Shown: positions 34,569 through 43,192 of the stretch, in pieces | How positions within the stretch are numbered: the first letter of the stretch is position 1 | Layout of the letters: every line of letters starts with the position of its first letter | Source: Algoriphagus mannitolivorans DSM 15301 | GTDB lineage: Bacteria > Bacteroidota > Bacteroidia > Cytophagales > Cyclobacteriaceae | Assembly: GCF_000429425.1 (NCBI RefSeq) | Contig: NZ_AUBV01000001.1 | Span: 248,001-312,000 of the forward strand | Direction: 5' to 3' | DNA: 64,000 nucleotides | Made by a program: the position numbers and the translations under genes | Notes under the pieces: model-generated | Told to the model about the DNA's origin: nothing | The model's database searches: none | What the model saw: only the letters and a program-made list of their open reading frames with translations

Positions 34569-35063
34569 CTAGTTAGGGAGTTTATCGGAGAATCTCCCAT
34601 AAACCCAAGTCCCCGCCAAGGCAGAGATCAAGGTTACCAAAACAACGGTGTAGCCGCTACCAATCTGAGCGAATAATGGTCCCGGACATGCTCCGGTGAT
34701 TGCCCATCCCAAGCCAAATATAAAGCCACCAATGATCTGTCCTTTTCTGAAGACTTTATCAGGAATAATGATTTCCTCTCCGTGAATGGTTCGGATATTA
34801 AGTCTCTTGATTAGCTGAATGGAGATAATTCCAGTCACCACTGCCGAACCGATCACCCCGTACATATGGAAGGATTGTAGTCTGAACATTTCCTGAATCC
34901 TAAACCAGGAAATAATCTCTGCCTTCACGAAAACTATCCCGAAAATTACTCCCAGGACTAAATATTTCAATAACTCCAGTCCCTTGTCATGATCTTCCCT
35001 CAAATTGGGGGCAACGCAATGAGGATCCTGAATTTGTTCTTTTTTATCTTTTACCTGTGTCAT
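34569..35063 (-). CDS. YeeE/YedE half-size sulfur transporter, smaller subunit
   Basis: This 164-residue membrane protein has about four TM helices, with FGLGWAITGACPGPLFAQIGSG, the conserved Cys-containing YeeE/YedE block. Full-length YeeE imports thiosulfate through a chain of cysteines; in many Bacteroidota and Proteobacteria the protein is split in two genes. The partner is at 35076-35657, 12 bp upstream. Last gene of the inferred porin-yeeE-yeeE operon. Confidence 0.85.
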   Translation of the reverse strand: MTQVKDKKEQIQDPHCVAPNLREDHDKGLELLKYLVLGVIFGIVFVKAEIISWFRIQEMFRLQSFHMYGVIGSAVVTGIISIQLIKRLNIRTIHGEEIIIPDKVFRKGQIIGGFIFGLGWAITGACPGPLFAQIGSGYTVVLVTLISALAGTWVYGRFSDKLPN

Positions 35064-35075
35064 TTTTTCAATCTT

Positions 35076-35657
35076 TTAGAATCCTACCAGTTTCATTAAA
35101 GGCTCCATCAACACGTGTGTCATCAGAAAACCACCCACCATAAAGAAGATGGTCGCCACTAAAGAAGGCCATTGCAGAGAACTGATGCCCATAATTGCAT
35201 GTCCTGAAGTACAACCTCCCGCGTATCGGGTTCCAAATCCAACCATGAATCCTCCCAAAACAAAGAACAGCAGACCTTTTGCCGTAAATACTGCCTCCCA
35301 GGTAAAAATATCTGAAGGCAGCAAATGAGTAAAATCTGTGATTCCCAAACTTGCCAAATCGGCTTGAGTGGCTTCAGAGATCACAATGGTATCCGGATTT
35401 GCAAGGAAAAAAGTGGCGATAAAGCCCCCAATACCTACTCCCAGAACAAACAGAAGATTCCAGATCTCTTTTCTCCAGTTATAGGAGAAAAACGGTATAC
35501 CTGCCGGCACGCAAGCAGCACAGATGTGTCTTAGGGAAGAAGAAATCCCGAAAGTCTTGTTTCCTAAAATCAAGAGTGCCGGGACAGTCAGTCCGATCAT
35601 TGGCCCTGCGACATACCAAGGCCAAGGCTGTTTAATCCATTCGATAAGTTGTTCCAT
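35076..35657 (-). CDS. YeeE/YedE half-size sulfur transporter, larger subunit
   Basis: This 193-residue membrane protein has about five TM helices. The block [20 protein letters not shown] is the other conserved YeeE/YedE motif, with the Cys that passes thiosulfate along the pore in characterised members. It pairs with the following 164-residue half. It follows the porin-like gene by 22 bp, suggesting an outer-membrane to inner-membrane uptake route for thiosulfate or a similar sulfur species. Confidence 0.88.
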   Translation of the reverse strand: MEQLIEWIKQPWPWYVAGPMIGLTVPALLILGNKTFGISSSLRHICAACVPAGIPFFSYNWRKEIWNLLFVLGVGIGGFIATFFLANPDTIVISEATQADLASLGITDFTHLLPSDIFTWEAVFTAKGLLFFVLGGFMVGFGTRYAGGCTSGHAIMGISSLQWPSLVATIFFMVGGFLMTHVLMEPLMKLVGF

Positions 35658-35679
35658 TTATAAATTGTATTGCTTTTGT

Positions 35680-37092
35680 TTAAAATCTGTAATCTAAAAT
35701 TAAATTTAAGTTAGCCATATTCACCCGATTGATCACATATTCTTTAGGCACTTCGGGACCTGTATTTTCACCCTTGTAAGCCAGCAAAAATTGAAGATCC
35801 AATCCTTTGAAAAACCCTCCAAACCTATAATCAATCAATCCTGTAAAGTGAAAATAATCGGGTAATCCATATTTATTCAACACCGTATTTTCCAAATCAG
35901 GAGTATAAACATGCCCAGCTCCTAAGGCTAGTTTGAGATGCTCATGGACCGTCTTTTCATACATTAAATTGACTCCATGGACTCCTCCCAAGCCTTCATA
36001 CCTTTCTCTTTGCATACTGACAAAGAATTGCTCTCTCCCCCATTCTCTTGGAAATAGAAACCTTCCCTGATCAGATATCCCGAGGTAGTTCAACGTAAAC
36101 TGATTACTTCCCCAAAGAATTCCAGACCTAAGACCAATCCCAAAGGTTTTTTCCCCAGGAAGGGTGTAGGCCTTTTCTGGATCGGGGTTTCCACCATCTC
36201 CGAGTGCAGTTTGGTAAAAGCCCTGAATTCCTAGAATGGCTTTGGTTTCATTTTTCAATGCAATCATTTTAACCCCTTCAACAAAGCTGGTAGCTAAAAT
36301 TCCTTCTGCCAGATAGGACCATAATTTCAGACTGAAATCTGACTCTTTGTATTCTACTCCAAATACCCCGATTCCTTTTGAATTCAGATGATGGGTGTAG
36401 GTTTCAGTAGATCCTGATGGATTTCTCCCTGTAGAATAAAACCCAACCGACTCCTCGACTGGAACCCATTCCAAAGAGCCTCTTGATATCAAGTGAGTGA
36501 ACCAAGAGCCCGTGATTGTCCATTTTTCAGGATGAAATCGAGCAGAAATCCCGCTGAACAAATTAGGCCTTAACCGATTGTCTGAGGCATTCAACAAGGG
36601 ACTTTCGAAATGTTGCCTTCCAAATTCTGCAGAGAATTTCTCATGTTCATAAGAAATGAAAAACTCCTCCAGACGGTCCATATCTCGGGAGTTTTCAGGA
36701 TGATGAACATCATACAAGGTCAACTCATATCGATTGGAAAGCCCGGTCACAGGATCTTTGAGAGTGATGTTATTCTCAAAATGCCTGAAAACGAAGAATC
36801 CGCTGAATCCAATTCCGATCCCTTTCCATCGAGGACTAAAATAACCCAATCCTGCCCCTGTCCCCCATGTGGAGTAGTCCAGGAGACCGGGTTCGTTTTC
36901 GGTCATCATGAAATAGGATCGAAGATGAAATTCAAATTTTCCAGAATTCAAGATAGTTCCGAACATCTTTTTGCTCGAGCTAGTGTCAGAAGAAGTCAAC
37001 TCGTGGTGTTGTGCCTGAGCACTATTTATCCCCCACAAAGCCAATAAAGCCCCCAACACATACCTTATCGGTAAGCGTACAAAGTTCTTCAT
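35680..37092 (-). CDS. Outer-membrane porin-like barrel heading the yeeE operon
   Basis: This 470-residue protein has a signal peptide (~1-27, [13 protein letters not shown]) and a large beta-barrel. [15 protein letters not shown] and [12 protein letters not shown]-type blocks recall the OprD-like porin family. It is a paralogue of the barrel encoded with tsdA (shared [32 protein letters not shown] and PREWG). It lies immediately upstream of two yeeE genes, so it is likely the outer-membrane entry for the same substrate. A GTGA-N6-TCAC palindrome lies 18 bp before the start codon. Confidence 0.78.
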   Translation of the reverse strand: MKNFVRLPIRYVLGALLALWGINSAQAQHHELTSSDTSSSKKMFGTILNSGKFEFHLRSYFMMTENEPGLLDYSTWGTGAGLGYFSPRWKGIGIGFSGFFVFRHFENNITLKDPVTGLSNRYELTLYDVHHPENSRDMDRLEEFFISYEHEKFSAEFGRQHFESPLLNASDNRLRPNLFSGISARFHPEKWTITGSWFTHLISRGSLEWVPVEESVGFYSTGRNPSGSTETYTHHLNSKGIGVFGVEYKESDFSLKLWSYLAEGILATSFVEGVKMIALKNETKAILGIQGFYQTALGDGGNPDPEKAYTLPGEKTFGIGLRSGILWGSNQFTLNYLGISDQGRFLFPREWGREQFFVSMQRERYEGLGGVHGVNLMYEKTVHEHLKLALGAGHVYTPDLENTVLNKYGLPDYFHFTGLIDYRFGGFFKGLDLQFLLAYKGENTGPEVPKEYVINRVNMANLNLILDYRF

Positions 37093-37109
37093 GTTTGTTC
37101 TATAGTCTG

Positions 37110-37123
37110 GTGACTTTGATCAC
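37110..37123. promoter_or_regulatory. Crp/Fnr-type operator upstream of the porin-yeeE operon
   Basis: GTGA-CTTTGA-TCAC has perfect 4-bp arms, followed by ATCG, as at the persulfide dioxygenase gene. It is only 18 bp from the start codon. A -7-like CAAA pattern at 37080 would fall inside the gene, so this site may act differently from the other three, for instance as a repressor site. Confidence 0.5.
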
Positions 37124-37143
37124 ATCGGCCAAGCTTAAACTAA

Positions 37144-37171
37144 AAATGGCAGGTCAATTGACCTGCCATTT
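37144..37171 (-). terminator. Intrinsic terminator after the persulfide dioxygenase gene
   Basis: AAATGGCAGGTCAA and TTGACCTGCCATTT form a perfect 14-bp palindrome; on the minus strand it continues with a T-run. Confidence 0.8.
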
Positions 37172-37200
37172 AGAAAGCGACTTTTCGTCTTTTGGGGAAA

Positions 37201-38622
37201 TTAAAGCAATGTGGTAGGACAAACGTAATCAGAAACTTTGAACTTTCCAGATTCCTTGATTGCCTTAAAACCACCGGCTACATCGACAAGATTATCATAT
37301 CCTCTTGCTCTCAGGATGGAGTTGAAAACCATAGATCTATATCCTCCTGCACAGTGCACGTAATAGGTTTTGTCTTTGTCCACTTTCAGCATGCTGTCAT
37401 TGATATAGTCCAAAGGAGCATTTTCTGCATCGACAACGTGCTCAGAAAGGAATTCAGAATTCTTTCTCACATCCAGAATATGGATAGATGGATCACCTTC
37501 CTGAATTTTAGCCAATTCTTCAACAGTAATAGAGGTAATAGAATCCACTTCGTTCCCTGAATTTTTCCAAGCATCAAACCCTCCCTTGAGGAACCCAATG
37601 GAATAATCATATCCCACACGTGCCAATCGCGTGATCACTTCCTCCTCTCTACCTTCTTCCGCTACGATCAAAATTTCCTGCTTCAGGTCAGGAATCATTG
37701 CTCCCACCCATACTGCGAAACTTCCGTCGATGCCGATATTGATGGAATTTGGAATGAATCCTTTGGCAAAGGATTGGGCATCTCTGGTATCCAAAATCAA
37801 AGCGCCAGTCTCATTGGCAGCGGCTTCAAATTCTTCCGGAGTCAGTGGTCTCACTCCTCTTTCCAATACCTCATCAATACTGTCATATCCTTCAATATTC
37901 ATCATGACATTTTGTGGGAAATAGGCCGGAGGAGGTGTCAAGCCCGTCAAAACTTCCTTCACAAACTCCTCTTTGGTCATCGGTTGAAGCGCATAGTTGG
38001 TCTTCTTTTGATTTCCCAAGGTGTCTGAAGTTTCCTTACTCATATTCTTACCGCAGGCAGAACCCGCACCGTGAGCTGGATAAACAATCAAATCATCCGA
38101 CAATGGCATCAACTTATTTCTCAATGAGTCATAAAGATGACCAGCCAATTTTTCTTGGGTCAAATCTTTAACCACTTTTTGAGCTAAGTCAGGTCGTCCT
38201 ACATCTCCGATAAACAAGGTGTCACCAGTGAAAATCGCCTCTTCCGTACCTTCCTCATTGATCAATAGGTAGCAAACCGATTCCATAGTATGCCCTGGGG
38301 TATGAAGTACCCGGATAGTGGCATCTCCAACTTTAAATTCCTGATTATCCTCAGCAATGATGGCATCAAAGCCCATTTTCATTCCGGTAGGTCCATAAAC
38401 GATTTTCGCTCCGGTTTTGGCGGCCAAATCCTTATGGCCTGAAACGAAGTCTGCATGGAAGTGAGTCTCAAATACGTATTTGATTTTTGCGTTTCTTCGT
38501 TCTGCTTTTTCGATGTACGGCTGAACCTCTCTCAATGGGTCAATGACTGCTGCTTCACCAGCTGACTCGATGTAGTAAGCACCTTGGGCCAAACATCCGG
38601 TATAGATTTGCTCTATTTTCAT
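37201..38622 (-). CDS. MBL-fold persulfide-dioxygenase-like protein with two rhodanese domains
   Basis: This 473-residue cytoplasmic protein has an N-terminal metallo-beta-lactamase domain of ETHE1/BlrB type (THFHADFVSGH, metal ligands H54/H56/D58; HTPGHTMES; FTGDTLFIGDVGRPDL). Two rhodanese domains follow (~265-355 and ~370-465). The first has no catalytic Cys; the second has HCAGGYRS and should be active. Such proteins oxidise glutathione- or protein-persulfide to sulfite or move sulfane sulfur. It lies in the thiosulfate module next to trxA. A -7 element (38660) and a Crp/Fnr-like box (38690) precede it. Confidence 0.87.
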   Translation of the reverse strand: MKIEQIYTGCLAQGAYYIESAGEAAVIDPLREVQPYIEKAERRNAKIKYVFETHFHADFVSGHKDLAAKTGAKIVYGPTGMKMGFDAIIAEDNQEFKVGDATIRVLHTPGHTMESVCYLLINEEGTEEAIFTGDTLFIGDVGRPDLAQKVVKDLTQEKLAGHLYDSLRNKLMPLSDDLIVYPAHGAGSACGKNMSKETSDTLGNQKKTNYALQPMTKEEFVKEVLTGLTPPPAYFPQNVMMNIEGYDSIDEVLERGVRPLTPEEFEAAANETGALILDTRDAQSFAKGFIPNSINIGIDGSFAVWVGAMIPDLKQEILIVAEEGREEEVITRLARVGYDYSIGFLKGGFDAWKNSGNEVDSITSITVEELAKIQEGDPSIHILDVRKNSEFLSEHVVDAENAPLDYINDSMLKVDKDKTYYVHCAGGYRSMVFNSILRARGYDNLVDVAGGFKAIKESGKFKVSDYVCPTTLL

Positions 38623-38659
38623 ATAACTGTGTTTTTTTATTTTCTATTAATTATTGTCA

Positions 38660-38667
38660 CAAAACTA
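38660..38667 (-). promoter_or_regulatory. -7 promoter element of the MBL/rhodanese gene
   Basis: On the minus strand TAGTTTTG matches TAnnTTTG exactly. It lies 38 bp from the start codon and 30 bp from the Crp/Fnr-type box edge. Confidence 0.6.
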
Positions 38668-38689
38668 TTTTGAAAGCCTAAATCTCTAA

Positions 38690-38703
38690 ATGACTTTTGT
38701 CAC
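38690..38703. promoter_or_regulatory. Crp/Fnr-type operator upstream of the MBL/rhodanese gene
   Basis: ATGA-CTTTTG-TCAC followed by ATCG has one arm perfect and the other with one mismatch. Its spacing to the -7 element equals that at trxA and tsdA within one base, centring it near -43. Confidence 0.55.
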
Positions 38704-38710
38704 ATCGAGA

Positions 38711-39031
38711 TCAGGCATTTGCCATCAAATTTGAGTTGATTACCTGTACCAATTGATGTGCGGGTACGACTCCAGATTGTCTCCAGACGATTTTTCCTTT
38801 TTGGAAAAGAATCAAAGTCGGCACTCCCCTCACCTGAAATTTACTCGCTGCAAGAGGATTACGATCTACATCCACTTTAATGATTTTCACTTTATCTCCA
38901 AGTTGTTTGGAAGTGTCTTCCAGAATAGGCTGCATCATTTTGCAGGGACCGCACCAAACTGCAAAAAAATCCACCAATACCGGAGTTTCCCCATCAATCA
39001 ATTCTTGAAATGTTTTTGGTTGTGTGCTCAT
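38711..39031 (-). CDS. trxA: Thioredoxin
   Basis: This 106-residue protein has the canonical thioredoxin fold and active site WCGPCKM (W25-C26-G27-P28-C29 region), RGVPTLILFQKG with the cis-Pro, and full family length without a signal peptide, so it is cytoplasmic. It lies directly upstream of the persulfide-dioxygenase-like gene in the same direction but with its own promoter elements. A role in reducing persulfide or thiosulfate-derived sulfur is suggested by context; general disulfide reduction is equally possible. Confidence 0.95.
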   Translation of the reverse strand: MSTQPKTFQELIDGETPVLVDFFAVWCGPCKMMQPILEDTSKQLGDKVKIIKVDVDRNPLAASKFQVRGVPTLILFQKGKIVWRQSGVVPAHQLVQVINSNLMANA

Positions 39032-39053
39032 GGTTCAATTCGTTTGAATGATA

Positions 39054-39061
39054 CAAATTTA
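39054..39061 (-). promoter_or_regulatory. -7 promoter element of trxA
   Basis: On the minus strand TAAATTTG matches TAnnTTTG exactly, 23 bp from the start codon and 31 bp from the Crp/Fnr-like site. Confidence 0.55.
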
Positions 39062-39084
39062 GCAACGGCCTGTCCGGATAAACA

Positions 39085-39098
39085 GTAATATTTGTCAC
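39085..39098. promoter_or_regulatory. Crp/Fnr-type operator upstream of trxA
   Basis: GTAA-TATTTG-TCAC followed by ATC. The right arm is perfect and the left has one mismatch. It is the weakest of the four sites, but its spacing to the -7 element agrees. Confidence 0.45.
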
Positions 39099-39198
39099 AT
39101 CTGCAATTGGGTAAACCTAAGTGATGTTTAAAAAGTGCTAAAAACCCCGCACTTGGGATAAATTTTTATATTTTCGTCCCTCTAAATTTACCGATTGA

Positions 39199-42186
39199 AT
39201 GCCCAATTATAAGCAAATCAACAACCTCACTGGCTGGGTCATTTTTGCAGTAGCTACCCTAGTCTATATTCTCACCGTAGAACAGACCGCCAGCTTTTGG
39301 GATCCAGGAGAATTTATCGCTGTTTCATACAAGCTTCAGGTACCGCACCCTCCAGGAGCACCTTTTTTCCTCTTGGTGTACCGGATGTTTGGCTTTTTTG
39401 CCTTCGGAGATGGATTGCAGGTAGCCTATTGGATGAATGTAGGAAGTGCTCTTTTCTCAGGGTTCACGATTCTATTCCTGTTTTGGTCGATTACCCTGGT
39501 AGGAAAAAGATTATTCGCGATTCCTGAAGGCTATGAATCCAAAGGTCAAACCATCGCTCTGATGGGTGCTGGGATCGTCGGCTCCTTGATTTACACTTTC
39601 TCAGACAGCTTTTGGTTTTCGGCAGTAGAAGCAGAAGTGTATGCGATGTCGTCCTTTTTCACGGCAATTGTGATCTGGGCATTCTTGAAATGGGATGTGA
39701 TTAAAGACCCGAAAGAGGAAAACAAATGGATGATTTTCATCGCCTATCTGGTTGGTCTTTCCATCGGGGTCCACTTGCTCAACTTGGTAACTCTACCGGC
39801 TTTGGCACTGATATACTACTTCAAAAAGTATCCAAATCCGAGCTTCAAAGGAGCTATCTACGCCATGTTTTTAGGTGGAGTAGCCTTGATCATCATTAAC
39901 AACCTCATTATTCCAGGACTTCCCAGTGTGGCGGGATCCATGGAAATTTTCTTCGTGAATAGCCTCGGACTTCCATTCGGATCAGGAATCGTAATCTTTA
40001 TGATCCTATTCTTGGGAGCCTTGATTTTTGGAATTCGGTATTCTCTTAAGAAAGAAAAAGTTCTTTTGAACACCATTTTACTTTCCCTGACTTTTATCCT
40101 GATCGGGTATACCAGCTATGCCTTGATCATTATCCGGTCCAATCAAGACCCGATAATCAATGAAAACGCTCCGAAAGACATCATTAGCTATGTTTTCTAC
40201 CTGAAGCGCGAGCAATATGGGTACAGACCATTGCTCCATGGGCAATACTTTACCGCACAATTAGTAGATCAGGAGGAAGGTGCTCCAGTGTACATGAAGG
40301 GTAAAGACAAGTATGAGATTGTCGACTACCAACTGAAAAACACTTACGATCCTTCAAAGACGACTATATTACCAAGGATCTACTCCACTCAGGAAAACCA
40401 CAAGCGGATTTACCGTCAAAAACTTGGTTTGAGAGAAGGCCAGGATCCAACCTTCGGGGACAATATTTACTTCATGCTTTCCCATCAGCTGGGGCATATG
40501 TATTGGAGATACTTTATGTGGAACTTTTCTGGTCGGGAAAGTGACTTCATGGATGCACCCTGGATGAGCATCTTGGATTCTCTGAGTGATAAATACCCAG
40601 AATACATTACCGAAAACAAGGGGCACAACAATTACTTTATGTTGCCGCTCTTTTTGGGATTGATCGGTTTGTTTTTCCAAGCTAAAAAGGATCCTAAATA
40701 TTTCTATGTCAACCTGATGCTCTTCTTAATGATGGGCGTCGTGCTGGTCTTGTATCTCAACTCTCCACCTGTGGAACCTCGAGAGCGGGATTACATTTAC
40801 GTAGGTAGCTTCTATGCTTTTGCCATTTGGGCAGGTTTGGGAACTCTTGCCATTGCTCATGGCATTGCCAAAGCAACCAAGAATCTCGGGACTGCAGGAA
40901 TCATTGCCACTTTGCTGACTTTGCCTGTAGCAGGAATCATGGGTGCTGAAAACTGGAACGATCACAACCGCAGTGGTAGATATTTCTCTGTGGATTCGGC
41001 AAGGAACTTCCTAGCATCCTGCGCCCCAAATGCCATTCTCTTTACTGGAGGTGATAATGATACTTTCCCACTCTGGTATGTTCAAGAGGTAGAAGGCTTC
41101 CGTACCGATGTGAGAGTGATCGTACTGAGTTACTTTGATACGGAATGGTATGTCGAGCAAATGACTAAGCAAGCCGATCTAAGTGCACCTTTGCCGTTTT
41201 CACTTCAACAAGAACGGTATCAGAAAGGCACCAATGACGTGCTCTATGTCATGGAGAGAGAAAATCTCAATGCCATTTCTGCCAAAGAATACTTAAGACT
41301 ATTGAACACAGGCTCGGACCTCCTGAAAATGCAAACCGGAGGAAAGAGTGTGGTGAATATGGTCCCTTCCAGAAATTTGATCTTGGAGGTGGATAGCGCA
41401 TTCGTAAGGAATGATGAAATTGTGCCGCATCAATTCAAAGACCTCTTTGCTCCTCAAATCAATCTTCAAGTAAAGGGCAACTACCTAACCAAAGGTAATC
41501 TGATGCTAATTGACTTGATCGTGAGTAACAATTGGGAAAGGCCTATTTATTTCAACAATACCTCACTTTCTACCATTGGAATCAACATCCAAGATCATGT
41601 GGTGATGGAGGGAATGACCTACAGACTACTTCCCATCAGGAAGCCAGACTATGTCAGAGAGGAATTGGTCAATACAGATCTAGCTTACAAAAACTACATG
41701 GAGAAGTTTGCCTTCAGAGGCATGGACGATCCAAATGCTTATCTGGATGAAGAATACCGTCGCTTTACTTCCAACCACAGAAGTGCCCTGAACACCATCG
41801 TGATGGCACTATTGGATGAAAATAAAATGGAAGAAGCAGCTAATCTCTTGAATTTTGGTCTGGAAAAAATCCCACATGAGGCAGTTCCTTATGACCTGAG
41901 CAGTGGACAGTCAGTTCCGCTATTCTTCGAAGTTGGGGAAGATGAAAAAGCCCTGGACATCATTGACAAGATCTCTAAGCGGTCCTTGGATATGATTGAA
42001 TTCTACAATAAAGAAAATAGACCAATCGATCGGGATATGATGATTTCTATCGAAATGGTAAAATACTTCATCCCACTCCTGGCCGAGCGAGGTTATGAGG
42101 AAGAATCTGAAGCTTTAAACCAGAGATTAGAATCCTTGATTGGGCAAGACAGTAGATCTCCGAGTATTTTAAAGAGAAACGATTAA
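39199..42186 (+). CDS. DUF2723 membrane protein (TMEM260/O-mannosyltransferase-like)
   Basis: This 995-residue protein has an N-terminal hydrophobic region of ~10-12 TM helices and a large C-terminal soluble part with helical repeats (~850-995). EQTASFWDPGEFIAVSYKLQ and VPHPPGAPFFLLVYR (~28-62) form the signature of DUF2723 (PF11028), a GT-C-like family related to TMEM260, an O-mannosyltransferase. The WDPGE acidic residue near TM1 fits a GT-C catalytic site. It probably transfers a lipid-linked sugar to exported proteins. Monocistronic, with a terminator behind it. Confidence 0.85.
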   Translation: MPNYKQINNLTGWVIFAVATLVYILTVEQTASFWDPGEFIAVSYKLQVPHPPGAPFFLLVYRMFGFFAFGDGLQVAYWMNVGSALFSGFTILFLFWSITLVGKRLFAIPEGYESKGQTIALMGAGIVGSLIYTFSDSFWFSAVEAEVYAMSSFFTAIVIWAFLKWDVIKDPKEENKWMIFIAYLVGLSIGVHLLNLVTLPALALIYYFKKYPNPSFKGAIYAMFLGGVALIIINNLIIPGLPSVAGSMEIFFVNSLGLPFGSGIVIFMILFLGALIFGIRYSLKKEKVLLNTILLSLTFILIGYTSYALIIIRSNQDPIINENAPKDIISYVFYLKREQYGYRPLLHGQYFTAQLVDQEEGAPVYMKGKDKYEIVDYQLKNTYDPSKTTILPRIYSTQENHKRIYRQKLGLREGQDPTFGDNIYFMLSHQLGHMYWRYFMWNFSGRESDFMDAPWMSILDSLSDKYPEYITENKGHNNYFMLPLFLGLIGLFFQAKKDPKYFYVNLMLFLMMGVVLVLYLNSPPVEPRERDYIYVGSFYAFAIWAGLGTLAIAHGIAKATKNLGTAGIIATLLTLPVAGIMGAENWNDHNRSGRYFSVDSARNFLASCAPNAILFTGGDNDTFPLWYVQEVEGFRTDVRVIVLSYFDTEWYVEQMTKQADLSAPLPFSLQQERYQKGTNDVLYVMERENLNAISAKEYLRLLNTGSDLLKMQTGGKSVVNMVPSRNLILEVDSAFVRNDEIVPHQFKDLFAPQINLQVKGNYLTKGNLMLIDLIVSNNWERPIYFNNTSLSTIGINIQDHVVMEGMTYRLLPIRKPDYVREELVNTDLAYKNYMEKFAFRGMDDPNAYLDEEYRRFTSNHRSALNTIVMALLDENKMEEAANLLNFGLEKIPHEAVPYDLSSGQSVPLFFEVGEDEKALDIIDKISKRSLDMIEFYNKENRPIDRDMMISIEMVKYFIPLLAERGYEEESEALNQRLESLIGQDSRSPSILKRND

Positions 42187-42190
42187 ACCA

Positions 42191-42222
42191 AAAAGAGTCA
42201 GGATATCCTGACTCTTTTTTTG
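42191..42222 (+). terminator. Intrinsic terminator after the DUF2723 gene
   Basis: AAAAGAGTCAGGAT and ATCCTGACTCTTTT form a perfect palindrome (42191-42218), continuing in a T-run. Confidence 0.9.
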
Positions 42223-42239
42223 TTTTTAGACGCTTGAAC

Positions 42240-42336
42240 TTTTAGGCTGAAGCCAAAGAAAAGCAATGGTGAGATTTTAGGCGAATTCGACTGAGGATGT
42301 ACTCTAGAATATCTCAGCCTGAAAATTTTAGGAGAA
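42240..42336. repeat. Three short TTTTAGG-N(1-2)-GAA repeats
   Basis: TTTTAGGCTGAA (42240), TTTTAGGCGAA (42275) and TTTTAGGAGAA (42326) lie in the 130-bp gap after the terminator. An inverted partner, TCAGCCTGAAAA, starts at 42314. Purpose unknown; could be a degraded intergenic repeat. Confidence 0.35.
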
Positions 42337-42355
42337 ATTATAGGAGCTCAAGATT

Positions 42356-43132
42356 TTATTTTTTCCAAAGAATATAAAATAAATCCAAGCCCTCTGCCGG
42401 GTTCTCTACCAAAGGGAAGTCTTCGTGTGTGATTTCCACTACAGAATTCCCCTGTTGTTTATGAAGCTTGTTTCTGTTGAGGCGATTAAGGATTTCATAA
42501 GGCATTCTCAAAATCGAAGCAGGCAACTTGTGCTGCAAATCAAAAATATCGAAGCGCATGATCTTTTGTACCGATTTACGGTTGGCCTCATGGTAGGTCC
42601 AGACTTTTTCATTACCTCCGATTCCTTTTGCTTCAACTTTATCAAAAATCCCGGAAGCAAGATCAATCAGTTCCTGAGGAACATATTCTCTGATGTGCCA
42701 GGGGTTTCTGGAAAGTGTATGGGTATTATTAGGGGTAGAAATGATTGCCTTTCCACCTGGCTTCAGCATTCGATAGAATTCTTGAAGAAAAAGCTTGTCA
42801 TTTTGGATATGCTCGATGACTTGAAAACTGACAATGGTATCATATGAATTATCCTCAAATCCCTGAAAAGGAGGAATGACAGCTTGTTGAAAATCTACTC
42901 CGGGGAATTTCTTCTGGAGCATTTCTATCACCTCGCCGATCTTATCCAGACCAAGGTAGCTCTCAGCAAGCGGCAAAAGTTCTTCTACTCCTCTTCCTTC
43001 TCCACAGCCCACTTCCAGTAATTTTCCAGAAATCCAAGGCTTGGCAGCAATGTAGGCTTTGAGTAATCGCTGATGGATGGGATTGTCACTTACTAACTTG
43101 TCCGAAGCGATTTCCGTAGTATAGGTAGCCAT
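42356..43132 (-). CDS. Class I SAM-dependent methyltransferase
   Basis: The start is set at 43132 (MATYTTEIASDKLVSDNPIHQR), since the 23 preceding codons look like untranslated sequence. The ~258 residues show a Rossmann-type fold: motif I LLEVGCGEGRGVEEL, then YDTIVSFQVIEHIQND and MLKPGGKAIISTPNN, as in Methyltransf_11/25 enzymes acting on small molecules or lipids. The substrate cannot be told. It is divergent from the GWxTD gene, 60 bp apart. Confidence 0.85.
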   Translation of the reverse strand: MATYTTEIASDKLVSDNPIHQRLLKAYIAAKPWISGKLLEVGCGEGRGVEELLPLAESYLGLDKIGEVIEMLQKKFPGVDFQQAVIPPFQGFEDNSYDTIVSFQVIEHIQNDKLFLQEFYRMLKPGGKAIISTPNNTHTLSRNPWHIREYVPQELIDLASGIFDKVEAKGIGGNEKVWTYHEANRKSVQKIMRFDIFDLQHKLPASILRMPYEILNRLNRNKLHKQQGNSVVEITHEDFPLVENPAEGLDLFYILWKK

Positions 43133-43192
43133 TTGAAATTTTAGTATTTTGGCAAAAGTAAGGCTAATTTTTAAAACCTGAATCCCAACCCA

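Noticed and set aside
37080-37087. -7-like CAAAGTTC (minus strand) at the same distance from the Crp/Fnr box as in the other three promoters
   Set aside because: It lies inside the porin coding region, downstream of the start codon needed for the signal peptide, so it cannot be the promoter for the gene as annotated.
39199-39201. Possible operon of the DUF2723 gene with trxA
   Set aside because: The two genes are divergent and trxA has its own promoter elements.
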